Program-made: the position numbers and the translations under genes
Source of the DNA: Nakamurella lactea DSM 19367
GTDB lineage: Bacteria; Actinomycetota; Actinomycetes; Mycobacteriales; Nakamurellaceae
NCBI RefSeq assembly: GCF_000426645.1
Contig: NZ_AUFT01000005.1
Location: 434,001 to 498,000, forward strand
Reading direction: 5' to 3'
DNA: 64,000 nucleotides
Notes under the pieces: generated by a model
What the model was told of the DNA's origin: nothing
Databases searched by the model: none
The model's input: only the letters and a program-made list of their open reading frames with translations
In this document: one piece after another, positions 21,063 through 30,458 of the stretch
How the letters are laid out: each line of letters opens with the position of its first letter
Numbering within the stretch: position 1 is the first letter of the stretch

Positions 21063-21205
21063 AGAAGGGCACCCTCACCTGGCGAACCTGCCCGGCGATT
21101 GCCCCAGGTCACGGCCCCCGGAGAGCCTCGGCGAGGATCAACTTCCGCCGAAATGTGACGCGTGTGACAGAACGAGGCACGTGGATCCGCGCGGGCGCTG
21201 GTGAT

Positions 21206-21260
21206 CCTCGCCCGGGCCGGGGGCTCCTCGCCCGGGCCGGGGAGCCTCGACCGGGCCGGC
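21206..21260. repeat. Three tandem GC-rich repeats upstream of mptB
   Basis: Three successive 16-20 base units begin CCTCGCCCGGGCCGG (21206), CCTCGCCCGGGCCGG (21226) and CCTCGACCGGGCCGG (21245). They lie 54-108 bases before the mptB start in the divergent sufR/mptB gap. They could fold as GC hairpins or bind a protein; no function is known. Confidence 0.7.
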
Positions 21261-21313
21261 GGATACAAGTTCGGCGCCGGTCGGCGAGCGACCGGGGATG
21301 ACAGACTGCTCCG

Positions 21314-22879
21314 GTGACGAGCGCCGGCCCCGAGGTGAAGCAGCCACCGGCTGCGCCGCTCGACGCCGACGAGCTGAGCCAGCTGAGCCGGCTGCGCCGG
21401 TGGGGAACCGCCGGCGCCCTGCTGATGATGATCGGCTCCACCTCTTCCTACGGAGCGGCGAGTCCGATCCCGAACCCGGTCGACGGGATGCGCATCCTCG
21501 GGCTGATGTCCCGGCTGAGCACCGCCGCGTTGGCCCTGTCGTACTCGGGGATGGGCCTGCTGGTGCTGTGCTGGTTCCTGATCGGCCGGCTGGCCGCGCC
21601 GGGCAGGTCGCGGCGGCTGTCCCGCTCGCAGCTGTCGCACACGCTGGCGATGTGGACCGTGCCGCTGCTGGTCACCCCGCCGATCTTCTCCCGGGACGTC
21701 TACTCCTACCTGGCGGTGGGATCGATGGCCGTCCAGGGACACAATCCTTACGACAGCGGGCCGTACGACGTGCTGGGCGACAGCGACGTGTTCAGCCACC
21801 AGGTCGATGCCCGCTGGCAGCACACCCCCACGCCCTACGGGCCGGCATTCCTGTTGATCGCCAGGGGCATCGTGGCAGTCACCGGTCAGCACCTGATCGG
21901 CGCGATCCTGCTGCAGCGACTGGTCGAGCTGGTCGGCGTCGCGTTGATCATCTGGGCGTTGCCGCGGCTGGCCCGCCGCTGCGGCATCGACCCGGTGACC
22001 GCCCTGTGGCTGGGCGCGCTCAACCCGCTGGTGCTGTTCCACCTGGTCGCCGGCGGCCACAACGAGGCCCTGATGCTCGGTGCCATGCTGGCCGGGCTGG
22101 TGGTGGCGCTGGAACGGTCGTGGGTCGCGGGCGTGGTGATCATCACCCTGGCCGTGGCGATCAAGGCGACCGCGGCGATGGCGCTGCCGTTCCTGGTGAT
22201 CATCCTGGCCCTGCGCCGGTCGCCCGGCTGGCGGGACCTGCTGCGGCAGGCGGCGCTGGCCGCCGCGGTGGCGCTCGGCACCTTCGCGGTGGTCAGCTGG
22301 ATCGCCGGCTACGGCTACGGCTGGATCGGCGGACTGGGCGCCCCGGGGTCGGTGCGCTCGTTCCTGTCGATCAGCACCTCGATGGGCGTCGGCGCCGGCT
22401 TCATCGGCCAGCTGCTGGGGCTCGGCGACCACAGTTCCGCCGCCATCTCGGTGATGCAGCCGGTGGGCACCGCAGCCGGTGTGCTGTTGGCCTTCTTCAT
22501 CATGTGGCAGTGCTGGCGTGGCCGGCTGGAGCCGATCGTCGGTCTGGGGCTGGCGCTGGGCGGTTTCGTGCTGCTCGGGCCGGTGATCCAACCGTGGTAC
22601 CTGCTCTGGGCAACCCTGCCGCTGGCCGCAGCCACCGCCGACCGACGGTTCCGGCTGACCGCGGTCTTCTTCACCGCCGGCTACTCACTGATCATCATGC
22701 CCAACGGCAGCACGATTCCGCCGTTCACCATTCTGCAGGCCGTTGCGGTCGCCGCCGTGGTGGCCGGCATCGCATTGTTCCTGTTGTGGCGCACCGGGCT
22801 TCCGACCTCGCACCCGATGGACCCGACGACCTCCGGGTCAGGTGTGACCGCCGACATGCCCTACCCTCGGATGACGTGA
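21314..22879 (+). CDS. mptB: MptB-like alpha-1,6-mannosyltransferase, polyprenol-phosphomannose dependent
   Basis: A 521-residue polytopic glycosyltransferase of the GT-C/MptB family. It has about 12-13 membrane segments and the first-loop acidic motif RDVYSYLAVG, followed by HNPYDSGPYDVLGDSD and HTPTPYGPAFL. MptB adds alpha-1,6 mannose during lipomannan/lipoarabinomannan core synthesis in mycobacteria and relatives. Its place divergent from sufR and upstream of an ABC exporter and ctaA is the same as in M. tuberculosis (Rv1459c region, from memory). The start is a GTG with CAGACT six bases before it, possibly leaderless. The stop overlaps the GTG of the next gene. Confidence 0.88.
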   Translation: MTSAGPEVKQPPAAPLDADELSQLSRLRRWGTAGALLMMIGSTSSYGAASPIPNPVDGMRILGLMSRLSTAALALSYSGMGLLVLCWFLIGRLAAPGRSRRLSRSQLSHTLAMWTVPLLVTPPIFSRDVYSYLAVGSMAVQGHNPYDSGPYDVLGDSDVFSHQVDARWQHTPTPYGPAFLLIARGIVAVTGQHLIGAILLQRLVELVGVALIIWALPRLARRCGIDPVTALWLGALNPLVLFHLVAGGHNEALMLGAMLAGLVVALERSWVAGVVIITLAVAIKATAAMALPFLVIILALRRSPGWRDLLRQAALAAAVALGTFAVVSWIAGYGYGWIGGLGAPGSVRSFLSISTSMGVGAGFIGQLLGLGDHSSAAISVMQPVGTAAGVLLAFFIMWQCWRGRLEPIVGLGLALGGFVLLGPVIQPWYLLWATLPLAAATADRRFRLTAVFFTAGYSLIIMPNGSTIPPFTILQAVAVAAVVAGIALFLLWRTGLPTSHPMDPTTSGSGVTADMPYPRMT

Positions 22880-23823
22880 CACCCACCGCCGCGACTCCCG
22901 ACGCGGCAACTGCGATCGACGTGTCCGGGTTGACCCGGCGGTACGGCGCGATCACCGCGGTCGACGGGCTGTCCTTCACCGTCCCCCGCGGCCAGGTGGT
23001 CACCGTGCTCGGGCCGAACGGCGCCGGCAAGACCACCACGCTGGAAACCCTGGAAGGCTTTGCCGCACCCGATGCCGGCAGCGTCCGGGTGCTCGGTCTG
23101 GACCCCTGGCGCCAGTCCGGTGCGTTGCGGCCGAAGATCGGCGTGATGCTGCAGGCCGGCGGCGCACACCTGTCGGCCAGGGCCGGCGAGGCACTGAGCC
23201 TGGTCGCCCGCTGCTCGGCAAACCCGCTGGACACAGGGTGGCTGCTGGAGGTCCTCGGGCTGGGCGAGGTGGTCGGCGTGCCGGTCCGCCGGCTCTCCGG
23301 CGGGCAGGTGCAGCGACTCAGCCTGGCGATGGCGCTGGTCGGGCGGCCGGAGCTGCTGATCCTGGATGAGCCGACCGCGGGGATGGATCCGCAGGTCAGG
23401 CACCTGGTCTGGGACCTCATCAGGGCCGCCCGCCGGGACGGCATGACGGTGCTGCTCACCACCCATCTGCTGGACGAGGCCGAGCTGCTGTCCGACCGGA
23501 TCCTGATCATCGACCACGGCCGGCTGCTGGCCGACGGCTCCCCCGCCGAGCTGGTAGCCGGATCCGCGCCGGAGCTCACCTTCGCCGCGCGCCCCGGGCT
23601 CGACCTGATCGAGCTTGCCGGGCTGCTCCCGGCGGACGTCACCACCGCGGAACCGAGCCCGGGTCACTACCGGCTGACGGGCCAGGGCATCTCCCCGGAC
23701 GTCCTGGCCACCGTCACCGCGTTCTGCGCCCGCAACGGGGTGATGCCCCAGCGGATGCACACCGGCGCGCGGTCGCTGGACGAGGTCTACCTGCAACTCA
23801 CCGGAAGCCAGGTGCGGTCATGA
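22876..23823 (+). CDS. ABC transporter ATP-binding protein (ABC-2 type exporter)
   Basis: A 315-residue ATPase with Walker A GPNGAGKTT, Q-loop VMLQAGG, signature LSGGQVQR, Walker B LLILDEPTAGMDP and switch histidine LLTTHLLDEAE. After about residue 220 comes a C-terminal domain ending SLDEVYLQLTG, typical of ABC-2 drug/lipid exporter ATPases. The GTG at 22876 overlaps the mptB stop (GTGA); longer open frame upstream is a shadow of mptB. It overlaps the permease by ATGA. Conserved with mptB and ctaA in actinobacteria; substrate unproven. Confidence 0.93.
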   Translation: MTPTAATPDAATAIDVSGLTRRYGAITAVDGLSFTVPRGQVVTVLGPNGAGKTTTLETLEGFAAPDAGSVRVLGLDPWRQSGALRPKIGVMLQAGGAHLSARAGEALSLVARCSANPLDTGWLLEVLGLGEVVGVPVRRLSGGQVQRLSLAMALVGRPELLILDEPTAGMDPQVRHLVWDLIRAARRDGMTVLLTTHLLDEAELLSDRILIIDHGRLLADGSPAELVAGSAPELTFAARPGLDLIELAGLLPADVTTAEPSPGHYRLTGQGISPDVLATVTAFCARNGVMPQRMHTGARSLDEVYLQLTGSQVRS

Positions 23824-24605
23824 CGCAGCCCGCACCGACCTTCCCGGACGGGATCTTCCGGCCCGACCCGCGGCCCGCCTCCGCGGCCCGGATGGTGCTG
23901 GCCGCCGCGAGCACCGAACTGCGGATCCAACTGCGCAACGGCGAGCAGCTGCTGCTGGCCGTCGTCATCCCGTTGGGGGTGCTGCTCGGCCTCACCCTGA
24001 CCACGGTGATCGATCTCGACGAGCCGCGGATCGATACGGTCACCCCTGGGGTGCTGACGCTGGCAGTGCTGTCCAGCGCGTTCACCGCGCAGGCCATCGC
24101 TACCGGCTTCGACCGACGCTACGGCGTGCTCAAACGCCTTGCCGCCACTGGGATGTCGCGCTCGCTGTTGATCGCCGGCAAGTGCGGCTCGGTACTCGCG
24201 GTGGCCTGCGGCCAGGTGCTGCTGATCGGTGTGGTGGCGGCGATCCTTGGCTGGCACCCGGCCGGCAGTTGGCCGTTCGCCATCCCGCTGCTGCTACTCG
24301 GGGTGATCGCCATGGTCGGCCTCGCGCTGCTGATCGGCGGCACCCTGCGGGCCGAGGCGGTGCTCGCCCTGGCGAACCTGATCTGGCTGGTGCTGGTCGG
24401 CATCGGCGGGGTGATCGTGCCGCTCAGCTCGGCGCCCGGCTGGCTGCGCACCGTCGGCGGGCTGACGCCGGTCGGCGCGCTGTCCGACGGTCTGCACGCG
24501 GCGCTGAATTCCGATGTCGTTCCCTCCGCCCGGGTCTGGCTGGTCCTGATTGTCTGGACGCTGGCCGCCTGGGCGGCGACCGTACGGTGGTTCAAGTGGC
24601 AGTAA
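23820..24605 (+). CDS. ABC-2 type transporter permease
   Basis: A 261-residue membrane protein with about six segments and the ABC-2 pattern: LLLAVVIPLGVLLGLTL near the start, GVLKRLAATGMSRSLLIAGK between segments, and the C-terminal VPLSSAPGWLRTVGGLTPVGAL before the last segment. It pairs with the ATPase directly upstream. The conserved link with ctaA suggests a role in haem or cofactor movement or in cell-envelope export, but this is only inference from context. Confidence 0.92.
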   Translation: MTQPAPTFPDGIFRPDPRPASAARMVLAAASTELRIQLRNGEQLLLAVVIPLGVLLGLTLTTVIDLDEPRIDTVTPGVLTLAVLSSAFTAQAIATGFDRRYGVLKRLAATGMSRSLLIAGKCGSVLAVACGQVLLIGVVAAILGWHPAGSWPFAIPLLLLGVIAMVGLALLIGGTLRAEAVLALANLIWLVLVGIGGVIVPLSSAPGWLRTVGGLTPVGALSDGLHAALNSDVVPSARVWLVLIVWTLAAWAATVRWFKWQ

Positions 24606-24646
24606 CGGCAGCAGGTAATGGCACAGACGAAGGCGGCAGGCCCCCG

Positions 24647-25690
24647 ATGACGACGACGCCGGCGAAGAACCCAGCGCCGACCACCGCCCCCGCCCCCGGG
24701 CCGGCTCTCGGCCGGGTGGGCGCCGTGCTGCGCTCGGACCGGCTGCTGCGGATCTTCGCCTGGGCCGCGGTGATCACCAACGGCATCATCGCCGTCACCG
24801 GCGCCACCGTCCGGGTCACCGGTTCCGGGCTGGGCTGTTCGACCTGGCCGGAATGCCAGCCGGGAACGCTGGTACCGGAATACCGGCAGGGCCTGGCGGC
24901 GATCCACCAGGCGATCGAGTTCACCAATCGGACCTTCACCGGGGCGGTGGCGGTGGCCTCGATCGGCACCTTCGTCCTGCTGTGGCTGCGCCGGCCGCGT
25001 CGTCGGACGCTGCTCTGGCTGGCCTCGGTCGGCGGGTTCGGCGTCTTGTTCCAGGCGATCTGGGGCGGCGTCGTGGTCCGCCAGGAACTGGCCTGGTGGA
25101 CCGTGGCCCCGCACCTGCTGGTGTCGCTGGTGCTGGTGTTCTTCGCGCTGGTCACCGTGGTCCGGATCGACGAGCCGGACGTTCCGGCCCGCCGGTTGGT
25201 CCCCCGGCCGTTGCAGGCCCTCGCCTACGCGACGTTGGGTGTGCTCACTGCGCTGTGCATCGCCGGCACGCTGGTGACGGCCGCGGGTCCGCATGCCGGC
25301 GACGTTGACACCCCGCGGCTCGGGCTGCCGGTGTTGTCGCTGGCCCAGGCGCACGCCGACCTGATGTTCCTGTATCTGGGCCTGTTGGTGGCATTGACCG
25401 TCGGGTTCCTTGCTGTGAAAGCACCCCGCAAGCTGCTGAACCGGGGCTGGCTACTGATCGGAGTGACGGCGGCGCAGGGGCTGCTCGGACTGGTCCAGTA
25501 CGCCACCGGCGTGCCCGAGGCGCTGGTGGTCGCGCACGTGTTCGGCGCGGTGCTGGTGGTGCTGGCCGGCACCTGGATGGTGCTCGGCACCCGCGAGCGC
25601 AGCACTGCTGAGGATTCAGTTCAATTGCGGCCAGCGCCCATTCCGGGCGGCGACCGCCCGGAAAAGCCCGGCCGGCCGCAGTTCAGCTGA
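24647..25690 (+). CDS. ctaA: Heme A synthase (COX15/CtaA)
   Basis: A 347-residue membrane enzyme with eight predicted segments. The four haem-ligand histidines sit in AAIHQAIEFTNRTF, VAPHLLVSLVLV, AQAHADLMFLY and VVAHVFGAVLVV, with TGSGLGCSTWPECQPG after the first segment. It oxidises haem O to haem A for the aa3 oxidase, following CtaB, whose gene lies 1.2 kb away on the other strand. The ATG at 24647 follows a weak GGCAGG site; a longer open frame overlaps the permease and is rejected. The C-terminal 30 residues are hydrophilic and proline-rich. Confidence 0.93.
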   Translation: MTTTPAKNPAPTTAPAPGPALGRVGAVLRSDRLLRIFAWAAVITNGIIAVTGATVRVTGSGLGCSTWPECQPGTLVPEYRQGLAAIHQAIEFTNRTFTGAVAVASIGTFVLLWLRRPRRRTLLWLASVGGFGVLFQAIWGGVVVRQELAWWTVAPHLLVSLVLVFFALVTVVRIDEPDVPARRLVPRPLQALAYATLGVLTALCIAGTLVTAAGPHAGDVDTPRLGLPVLSLAQAHADLMFLYLGLLVALTVGFLAVKAPRKLLNRGWLLIGVTAAQGLLGLVQYATGVPEALVVAHVFGAVLVVLAGTWMVLGTRERSTAEDSVQLRPAPIPGGDRPEKPGRPQFS

Positions 25691-25711
25691 GTCCGACGGT
25701 CGCCCAGCAGG

Positions 25712-26452
25712 TCAGCGGCCGCCCGGCTTCGCCCGGTTGATGGTCACCCCGATGGCCGGCGCGCCGTCCTCGGCGGTCCCGTCGGTGCCCGGGTCGATAC
25801 CGCCGGCCGCGATCTTGTCGAGCACGGCCAGTCCGGCGCCGGTCACATACCCGAACACCGTGTAGTCCGGCCGCAGCCGCGAATCGCCATAGACCAGGAA
25901 GAATTGGCTGCCGTTGGTGTCAGGACCTGCGTTCGCCATCGCCAGCAGTCCCCGGTGATAGTTGCGACGGTCGGGGAAGCCGGGCCAGGGTGCCAGCGCC
26001 TGGGCGGCGCCGAGCTCGTCACCGAAGCCGTAACCCGGGTCGCCCCAGCCGGTCCCGAGCGGGTCGCCGCACTGAAGGACGGACAGCGCTGCCGGCGGCG
26101 TGTGGTAGGCCGTCAGCCGGTGGCAGATCGTGTTGTCGAAGTAGCGCTGATGCGTCAGAAACAGGAACGACTGAACCGTGCACGGCGCCAGGCCCGGCTG
26201 AAGGACCAGCGGGATGTCGCCTTGGTTCGTCTTGAGTACGACCTTCCGGGTGCCGTTGGCCGGGGTATGAGCCGGATCGTTCGGCAGGCCGACCCAGGTG
26301 GAATAGGTCTGGTCGGCGAGCGGCGCATAGCCGCACGGACCCGTTGTCGGTGAATCGTCGGACGTACCCGCCACCGCGGGGTGAGCCACCCCAATGGTGG
26401 CTGCGACGGCGATCGCACCGATCAGCGCTCGAACGACACGTTGCAACGACAT
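25712..26452 (-). CDS. Secreted cyclophilin-type peptidyl-prolyl isomerase
   Basis: A 246-residue protein with a Sec signal peptide (RVVRALIGAIAVAATIGVAH, probable cleavage after AVA near residue 29). The cyclophilin domain shows KVVLKTNQGDIPLVL, FLFLTHQRYFDNTICHRL, GDPLGTGWGDPGYGFGDE, GLLAMANAGPDTNGSQFFLV and YTVFGYVTGAGLAVLDKI. It would catalyse prolyl isomerisation outside the membrane. The ATG at 26452 follows GGAACTCCC. It is convergent with ctaA, 21 bases apart. Confidence 0.9.
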   Translation of the reverse strand: MSLQRVVRALIGAIAVAATIGVAHPAVAGTSDDSPTTGPCGYAPLADQTYSTWVGLPNDPAHTPANGTRKVVLKTNQGDIPLVLQPGLAPCTVQSFLFLTHQRYFDNTICHRLTAYHTPPAALSVLQCGDPLGTGWGDPGYGFGDELGAAQALAPWPGFPDRRNYHRGLLAMANAGPDTNGSQFFLVYGDSRLRPDYTVFGYVTGAGLAVLDKIAAGGIDPGTDGTAEDGAPAIGVTINRAKPGGR

Positions 26453-26541
26453 GGGAGTTCCTTCCGTCACCGGCGGTCCGGACAGCGTCTCGAACGGTAG
26501 ACGGTGACGACAGGTCGCGCAGGTCGAGGCAACCGGCCGGG

Positions 26542-26871
26542 TCAGCGCCCGGTGCCGGCCATCTTGCGCCGGTCGGCCGGGCTGACGGCAACGCGGGCGG
26601 CGGTGTCCCGGTCCCACTGCGCCAGGTCGATGCCGGCCCGCCGGCAGACCTCGCGGGCGGCCTCGACCGACTCCACCACCGCGTCGCCGAAGGTGCCGTC
26701 GCCGGCGATCGCCACGATTCGGGCCCGCCGCTGCCCCAGGTAGTGCACCACCGCGACCGCTTCTCCGTGATCGACCTCGAAGCCGCGCAGCCAGGCCACC
26801 GCGTTGATCGCCGGGTCGGACAGCTGCACCGTGCCGTCCGGATCGGTGGCGTCCGGTGACTCGCTCACCAT
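26542..26871 (-). CDS. Small conserved actinobacterial protein of unknown function
   Basis: A 109-residue soluble protein beginning MVSESPDATDPDGT. The middle reads AINAVAWLRGFEVDHGEAVA and ARIVAIAGDGTFGDAVVESV, with an amphipathic end VSPADRRKMAGTGR. It has no signal peptide or membrane segment. Its ATG overlaps the ctaB 3' end by 7 bases, so it is translationally coupled to heme O synthase. I recognise no domain. The much longer open frame on this strand is a shadow running through ctaB. Confidence 0.75.
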   Translation of the reverse strand: MVSESPDATDPDGTVQLSDPAINAVAWLRGFEVDHGEAVAVVHYLGQRRARIVAIAGDGTFGDAVVESVEAAREVCRRAGIDLAQWDRDTAARVAVSPADRRKMAGTGR

Positions 26872-27929
26872 GGCCAGCCCAGGGTGGTCAGGCCGACTGC
26901 CGAGTCGATGGCCCAGACCACCGAGATGATCGTGAGATACAGGTTCGACAGGTGGAACAGCGTCATCGGCTTGGCCCGCTCCCCGCGCAGCACCCGCAGG
27001 TGCAGCGCGTGCGCACAGGCCAGGAACACCAAGCCGGCGGGCACCGCGACGGCCGCGTAGATCCACGAGGACGCCGGGATCAGCAGCAGCGAGCAGACCA
27101 CCATCGCCCAGCTGTAGAGGACGATCTGCCTGACCACGACCCGCTCCGGCGCGACCACCGGCAGCATCGGCACGCCGGCAGCGGCGTAGTCGTCGCGGTA
27201 GCGCATGGCCAGCGCCCAGGTGTGCGGCGGCGTCCAGAAGAAGATGACGCCGAAGAACACCCAGGCGGGCCAGCCGATGTCGCCGGTGACGGCCGACCAG
27301 CCGATGATCACCGGCATGCAGCCGGCCAGGCCGCCCCAGACGATGTTCTGGCTGGTCCGGCGCTTGAGCCAGAGCGAGTAGACGAAGACGTAGAACAGGA
27401 TCGCCACCGCGGCCAGCGCGCCCGCCTGCCAGGTGGTGAAGGCGGCAAGGAAGGCGCAGGCCAGCACCCCGAGGATGACGCCGAAGACCAACGCCGATCT
27501 GGTGCTCACCGTGTGCCTGGCCAGCGGGCGGACCCGGGTCCGGCGCATCTTGGCGTCGATGTCGGCATCCACCACGCAGTTCAGCGCGTTCGCGCTGCCG
27601 GCCGCCAAGGTGCCGCCGACCAGGGTGGCCAGCACCAACCAGAGGTCGGGCACCTGTCGCTGGGCAGCGAACAACGCCGGGACGGTGGTGATCAGCAGCA
27701 GTTCGATGATCCGCGGCTTGCACAGCGCGACATAGGTGCCGATCCTGGCTCGCAGGCCGGCCGGAACCGCGAGGGCGGTGCCCGGGTCGCCGGTCGTGTC
27801 GCGGCCGCGGGCGTCAACGGCGTCGGGAAGCGGAACATCGGCCCGCAGGTCGTTCTCGTCGGCCTCGGTGGCGGCGATCGACGGTGCCGTCCCAACCGGC
27901 GATGTCCGACGCGTGCCTTCGGCCTTCAC
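26865..27929 (-). CDS. ctaB: Heme O synthase (protoheme IX farnesyltransferase)
   Basis: A 354-residue UbiA-family membrane prenyltransferase with about nine segments. The first aspartate motif is NALNCVVDADIDAKMRRTR and the second is RYRDDYAAAGVPMLP. It transfers a farnesyl group to haem b to make haem O, the substrate of CtaA. GTG at 27929 was chosen because GGGAGA lies 8 bases upstream and the family start follows. The hydrophilic leader of about 65 residues before the first segment is longer than usual. It is divergent from tkt. Confidence 0.92.
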   Translation of the reverse strand: MKAEGTRRTSPVGTAPSIAATEADENDLRADVPLPDAVDARGRDTTGDPGTALAVPAGLRARIGTYVALCKPRIIELLLITTVPALFAAQRQVPDLWLVLATLVGGTLAAGSANALNCVVDADIDAKMRRTRVRPLARHTVSTRSALVFGVILGVLACAFLAAFTTWQAGALAAVAILFYVFVYSLWLKRRTSQNIVWGGLAGCMPVIIGWSAVTGDIGWPAWVFFGVIFFWTPPHTWALAMRYRDDYAAAGVPMLPVVAPERVVVRQIVLYSWAMVVCSLLLIPASSWIYAAVAVPAGLVFLACAHALHLRVLRGERAKPMTLFHLSNLYLTIISVVWAIDSAVGLTTLGWPW

Positions 27930-28221
27930 GCTGCGCGTTCTCCCTCGACGTTCGATCCGGTGCCCTGGTGCCACGGACACTGCCCATCGTAGGGGTCGGC
28001 AACACCGCAGACACGTCAGCCCCGGAGGGCGAGCCGTAGCACGGCCGGCCGGCCACGGGGGCCGGAGCCGCCGGGCGCGGCCCGACCTGGGCGGTACTAC
28101 GCTCGCAGGTGCAGCGCCCAGCTTCACCGGCGACGCCGCAGACGCGGCGACCGCCGTTCGATCTCGAGTCCGGCCGGTGCGTCTTCAACCGGCTGACGTT
28201 CGCCGAAGGAAGGTCGCAACC
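27930..28221. promoter_or_regulatory. Divergent ctaB/tkt intergenic region
   Basis: These 292 bases hold no credible gene. Promoters for both ctaB and the tkt operon must lie here or nearby. A possible -10 box TACGCT (28098-28103) in the tkt direction was noted but has no convincing -35 partner. Confidence 0.4.
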
Positions 28222-30453
28222 GTGGCCCAGAGCCCCGCTCAGCAGGACGCAGAGTCCCTCAAGGAACTGACCGCCCAGCATGTCCCCCCGGACTGGACCG
28301 AGCTGGACACCACCGCGGTGAACACGGCCAGGCTGCTCGCCGCCGATGCCGTGCAGAAGGTCGGGAACGGACACCCCGGCACCGCCATGTCGCTGGCGCC
28401 GTTGGCCTACACACTGTTCCAGCGGGTGATGCGACACGACCCCAACGACACCGAGTGGGTGGGCCGGGACCGGTTCGTGCTGTCGTGCGGGCATTCCAGT
28501 CTGACGCTGTACATCCAGCTCTACCTCGGTGGCTTCGGGCTGCAACTCGACGACCTGAAAGCGTTGCGCACCTGGGGATCTCTGACACCGGGTCACCCCG
28601 AACACCACCACACCCGCGGTGTCGAGATCACCACCGGACCGCTCGGCCAGGGGCTGGCATCCGCGGTCGGGATGGCGATGGCGGCGCGCCGCGAACGTGG
28701 CCTGTTCGACCCGGACACCGCGCCGGGCCAGAGCCCGTTCGACCACCACATCTACGTGATCACCTCCGACGGCGACATGGAGGAGGGCGTCACCAGCGAG
28801 GCCAGCTCGATCGCCGGCCGGCAGCAGCTGGGCAATCTCATCGTGTTCTACGACGACAACGAGATCTCCATCGAGGACGACACCAACATCGCCCTGTCGG
28901 AGGATGTCGTAGCCCGCTATGACGCCTACGGCTGGCATACCCAGCGGGTCGCCGGTGGGGAGAACGTCACCGGGATCTTGGAGGCGATCGAGGCCGCCAA
29001 GGCCGTCACCGACAAGCCGTCGTTCATCGCGATCCGAACGATCATCGGCTACCCGGCCCCGACCAAGATGAACAGCGGCAAGGCGCACGGCGCCGCCCTC
29101 GGCGACGAGGAGGTCGCCGCGACCAAGAGGATCCTCGGCTTCGATCCCGACCAGACCTTCGAGGTCGCCGACGACGTCCTGGCGCACACCCGCGAGTTGG
29201 TAAAGCGCGGCGAGCAGGCGCACCGGCAGTGGCAACCATCGTTCGACGCCTGGGCACAGCAGAACCCGGAGAACAAGGACCTTTTCGACCGGCTGACGGC
29301 GCGACGGCTGCCGGAGGGCTGGGCCGACACCCTGCCCAGCTACCCGGTCGACGCCAAGGGCGTGGCCACCCGCAAGGCCTCCGGTGAGGTGCTGACCGCG
29401 CTGGCCGGGGTGCTGCCCGAGCTGTGGGGTGGCTCGGCGGACCTGGCCGAATCCAACAACACCACGATGGAGGGGGCCGACTCATTCGGCCCGATCGCCG
29501 CGACCACCAAGGCCTGGCAGGCCGAGCCCTACGGCCGGACGCTGCACTTCGGCATCCGCGAGCACGCCATGGGCGCGATCCTCACCGGGATCGCGCTGCA
29601 CGGCCCGACCCGGCCGTACGGCGGCACGTTCCTGACCTTCTCCGACTACATGCGCGGGGCGGTCCGACTGGCCGCCGTGATGCAGGCGCCGGTGATCTAC
29701 GTCTGGACGCACGACTCGATCGGGCTGGGCGAGGACGGACCCACCCACCAGCCGGTGGAACATCTGGCCGCGCTGCGGGCGATCCCCGGTCTGTCGATGG
29801 TCCGCCCCGCCGATGCGAACGAGACCGCCTTCGCCTGGAAGGCGACCCTGGAACGGCAGGACGACTGGTTCTCCGGGCCGGTCGGTCTCGCCCTCACCCG
29901 GCAGAACGTGCCGACCCTGGACGGAACCGATGCCACCGGCGTGGCCCGCGGCGGCTATGTGCTGGCCGAGGCCGACGGCGATCTGCAGGTGATCCTGATG
30001 GGATCCGGTTCCGAGGTACAGCTGGCAGTAGCGGCACGAAAGATCCTGCAGGACAAGGGCATCGGCACCCGCGTGTTGTCGATGCCGTGCCTTGACTGGT
30101 TCGAGCGCCAACCGGCCGACTATGTCGAATCCGTGCTCCCCTCGTCAGTTGCCGCCAGGGTCTCGGTGGAGGCCGGGGTCGCGCAGCCGTGGTACCGGTG
30201 GATCGGATCGGCCGGCCGGCCGGTGTCTCTGGAGCACTACGGCGCTTCTGCCGATTTCGCCACCCTTTACGAGAAGTTCGGCATCACCGCCGACGCGGTG
30301 GTCGCGGCCGCAGAGGAATCGCTGGCAGTGATCGACAAGAGCTCGGCTGCCGGCGTCCCGCTCACCCCGCCGGCCAAGAACCGTGCCGACGAGACCCGTC
30401 TCGACAACCCGGGCGCCGCAGACCTCCGCGGCGACCAGCCCGAAGGAAAGTGA
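28222..30453 (+). CDS. tkt: Transketolase
   Basis: A 743-residue transketolase. It shows the thiamine-diphosphate motif [17 protein letters not shown] with the partner asparagine in [28 protein letters not shown] near the start, [15 protein letters not shown], and the pyrimidine-domain [11 protein letters not shown] and [20 protein letters not shown]. It moves two-carbon units in the non-oxidative pentose phosphate pathway. GTG at 28222 follows GAAGGAAGG; the longer open frame through the ctaB promoter is rejected. First gene of the operon tkt-tal-pgi-zwf-opcA-pgl. Confidence 0.96.
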   Translation: MAQSPAQQDAESLKELTAQHVPPDWTELDTTAVNTARLLAADAVQKVGNGHPGTAMSLAPLAYTLFQRVMRHDPNDTEWVGRDRFVLSCGHSSLTLYIQLYLGGFGLQLDDLKALRTWGSLTPGHPEHHHTRGVEITTGPLGQGLASAVGMAMAARRERGLFDPDTAPGQSPFDHHIYVITSDGDMEEGVTSEASSIAGRQQLGNLIVFYDDNEISIEDDTNIALSEDVVARYDAYGWHTQRVAGGENVTGILEAIEAAKAVTDKPSFIAIRTIIGYPAPTKMNSGKAHGAALGDEEVAATKRILGFDPDQTFEVADDVLAHTRELVKRGEQAHRQWQPSFDAWAQQNPENKDLFDRLTARRLPEGWADTLPSYPVDAKGVATRKASGEVLTALAGVLPELWGGSADLAESNNTTMEGADSFGPIAATTKAWQAEPYGRTLHFGIREHAMGAILTGIALHGPTRPYGGTFLTFSDYMRGAVRLAAVMQAPVIYVWTHDSIGLGEDGPTHQPVEHLAALRAIPGLSMVRPADANETAFAWKATLERQDDWFSGPVGLALTRQNVPTLDGTDATGVARGGYVLAEADGDLQVILMGSGSEVQLAVAARKILQDKGIGTRVLSMPCLDWFERQPADYVESVLPSSVAARVSVEAGVAQPWYRWIGSAGRPVSLEHYGASADFATLYEKFGITADAVVAAAEESLAVIDKSSAAGVPLTPPAKNRADETRLDNPGAADLRGDQPEGK

Positions 30454-30458
30454 CTGCA

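Noticed and set aside
21298..22875. Fusion of a long N-terminal region to the ABC ATPase
   Set aside because: The open frame simply runs through mptB in another phase; the ATPase begins at GTG 22876 overlapping the mptB stop.
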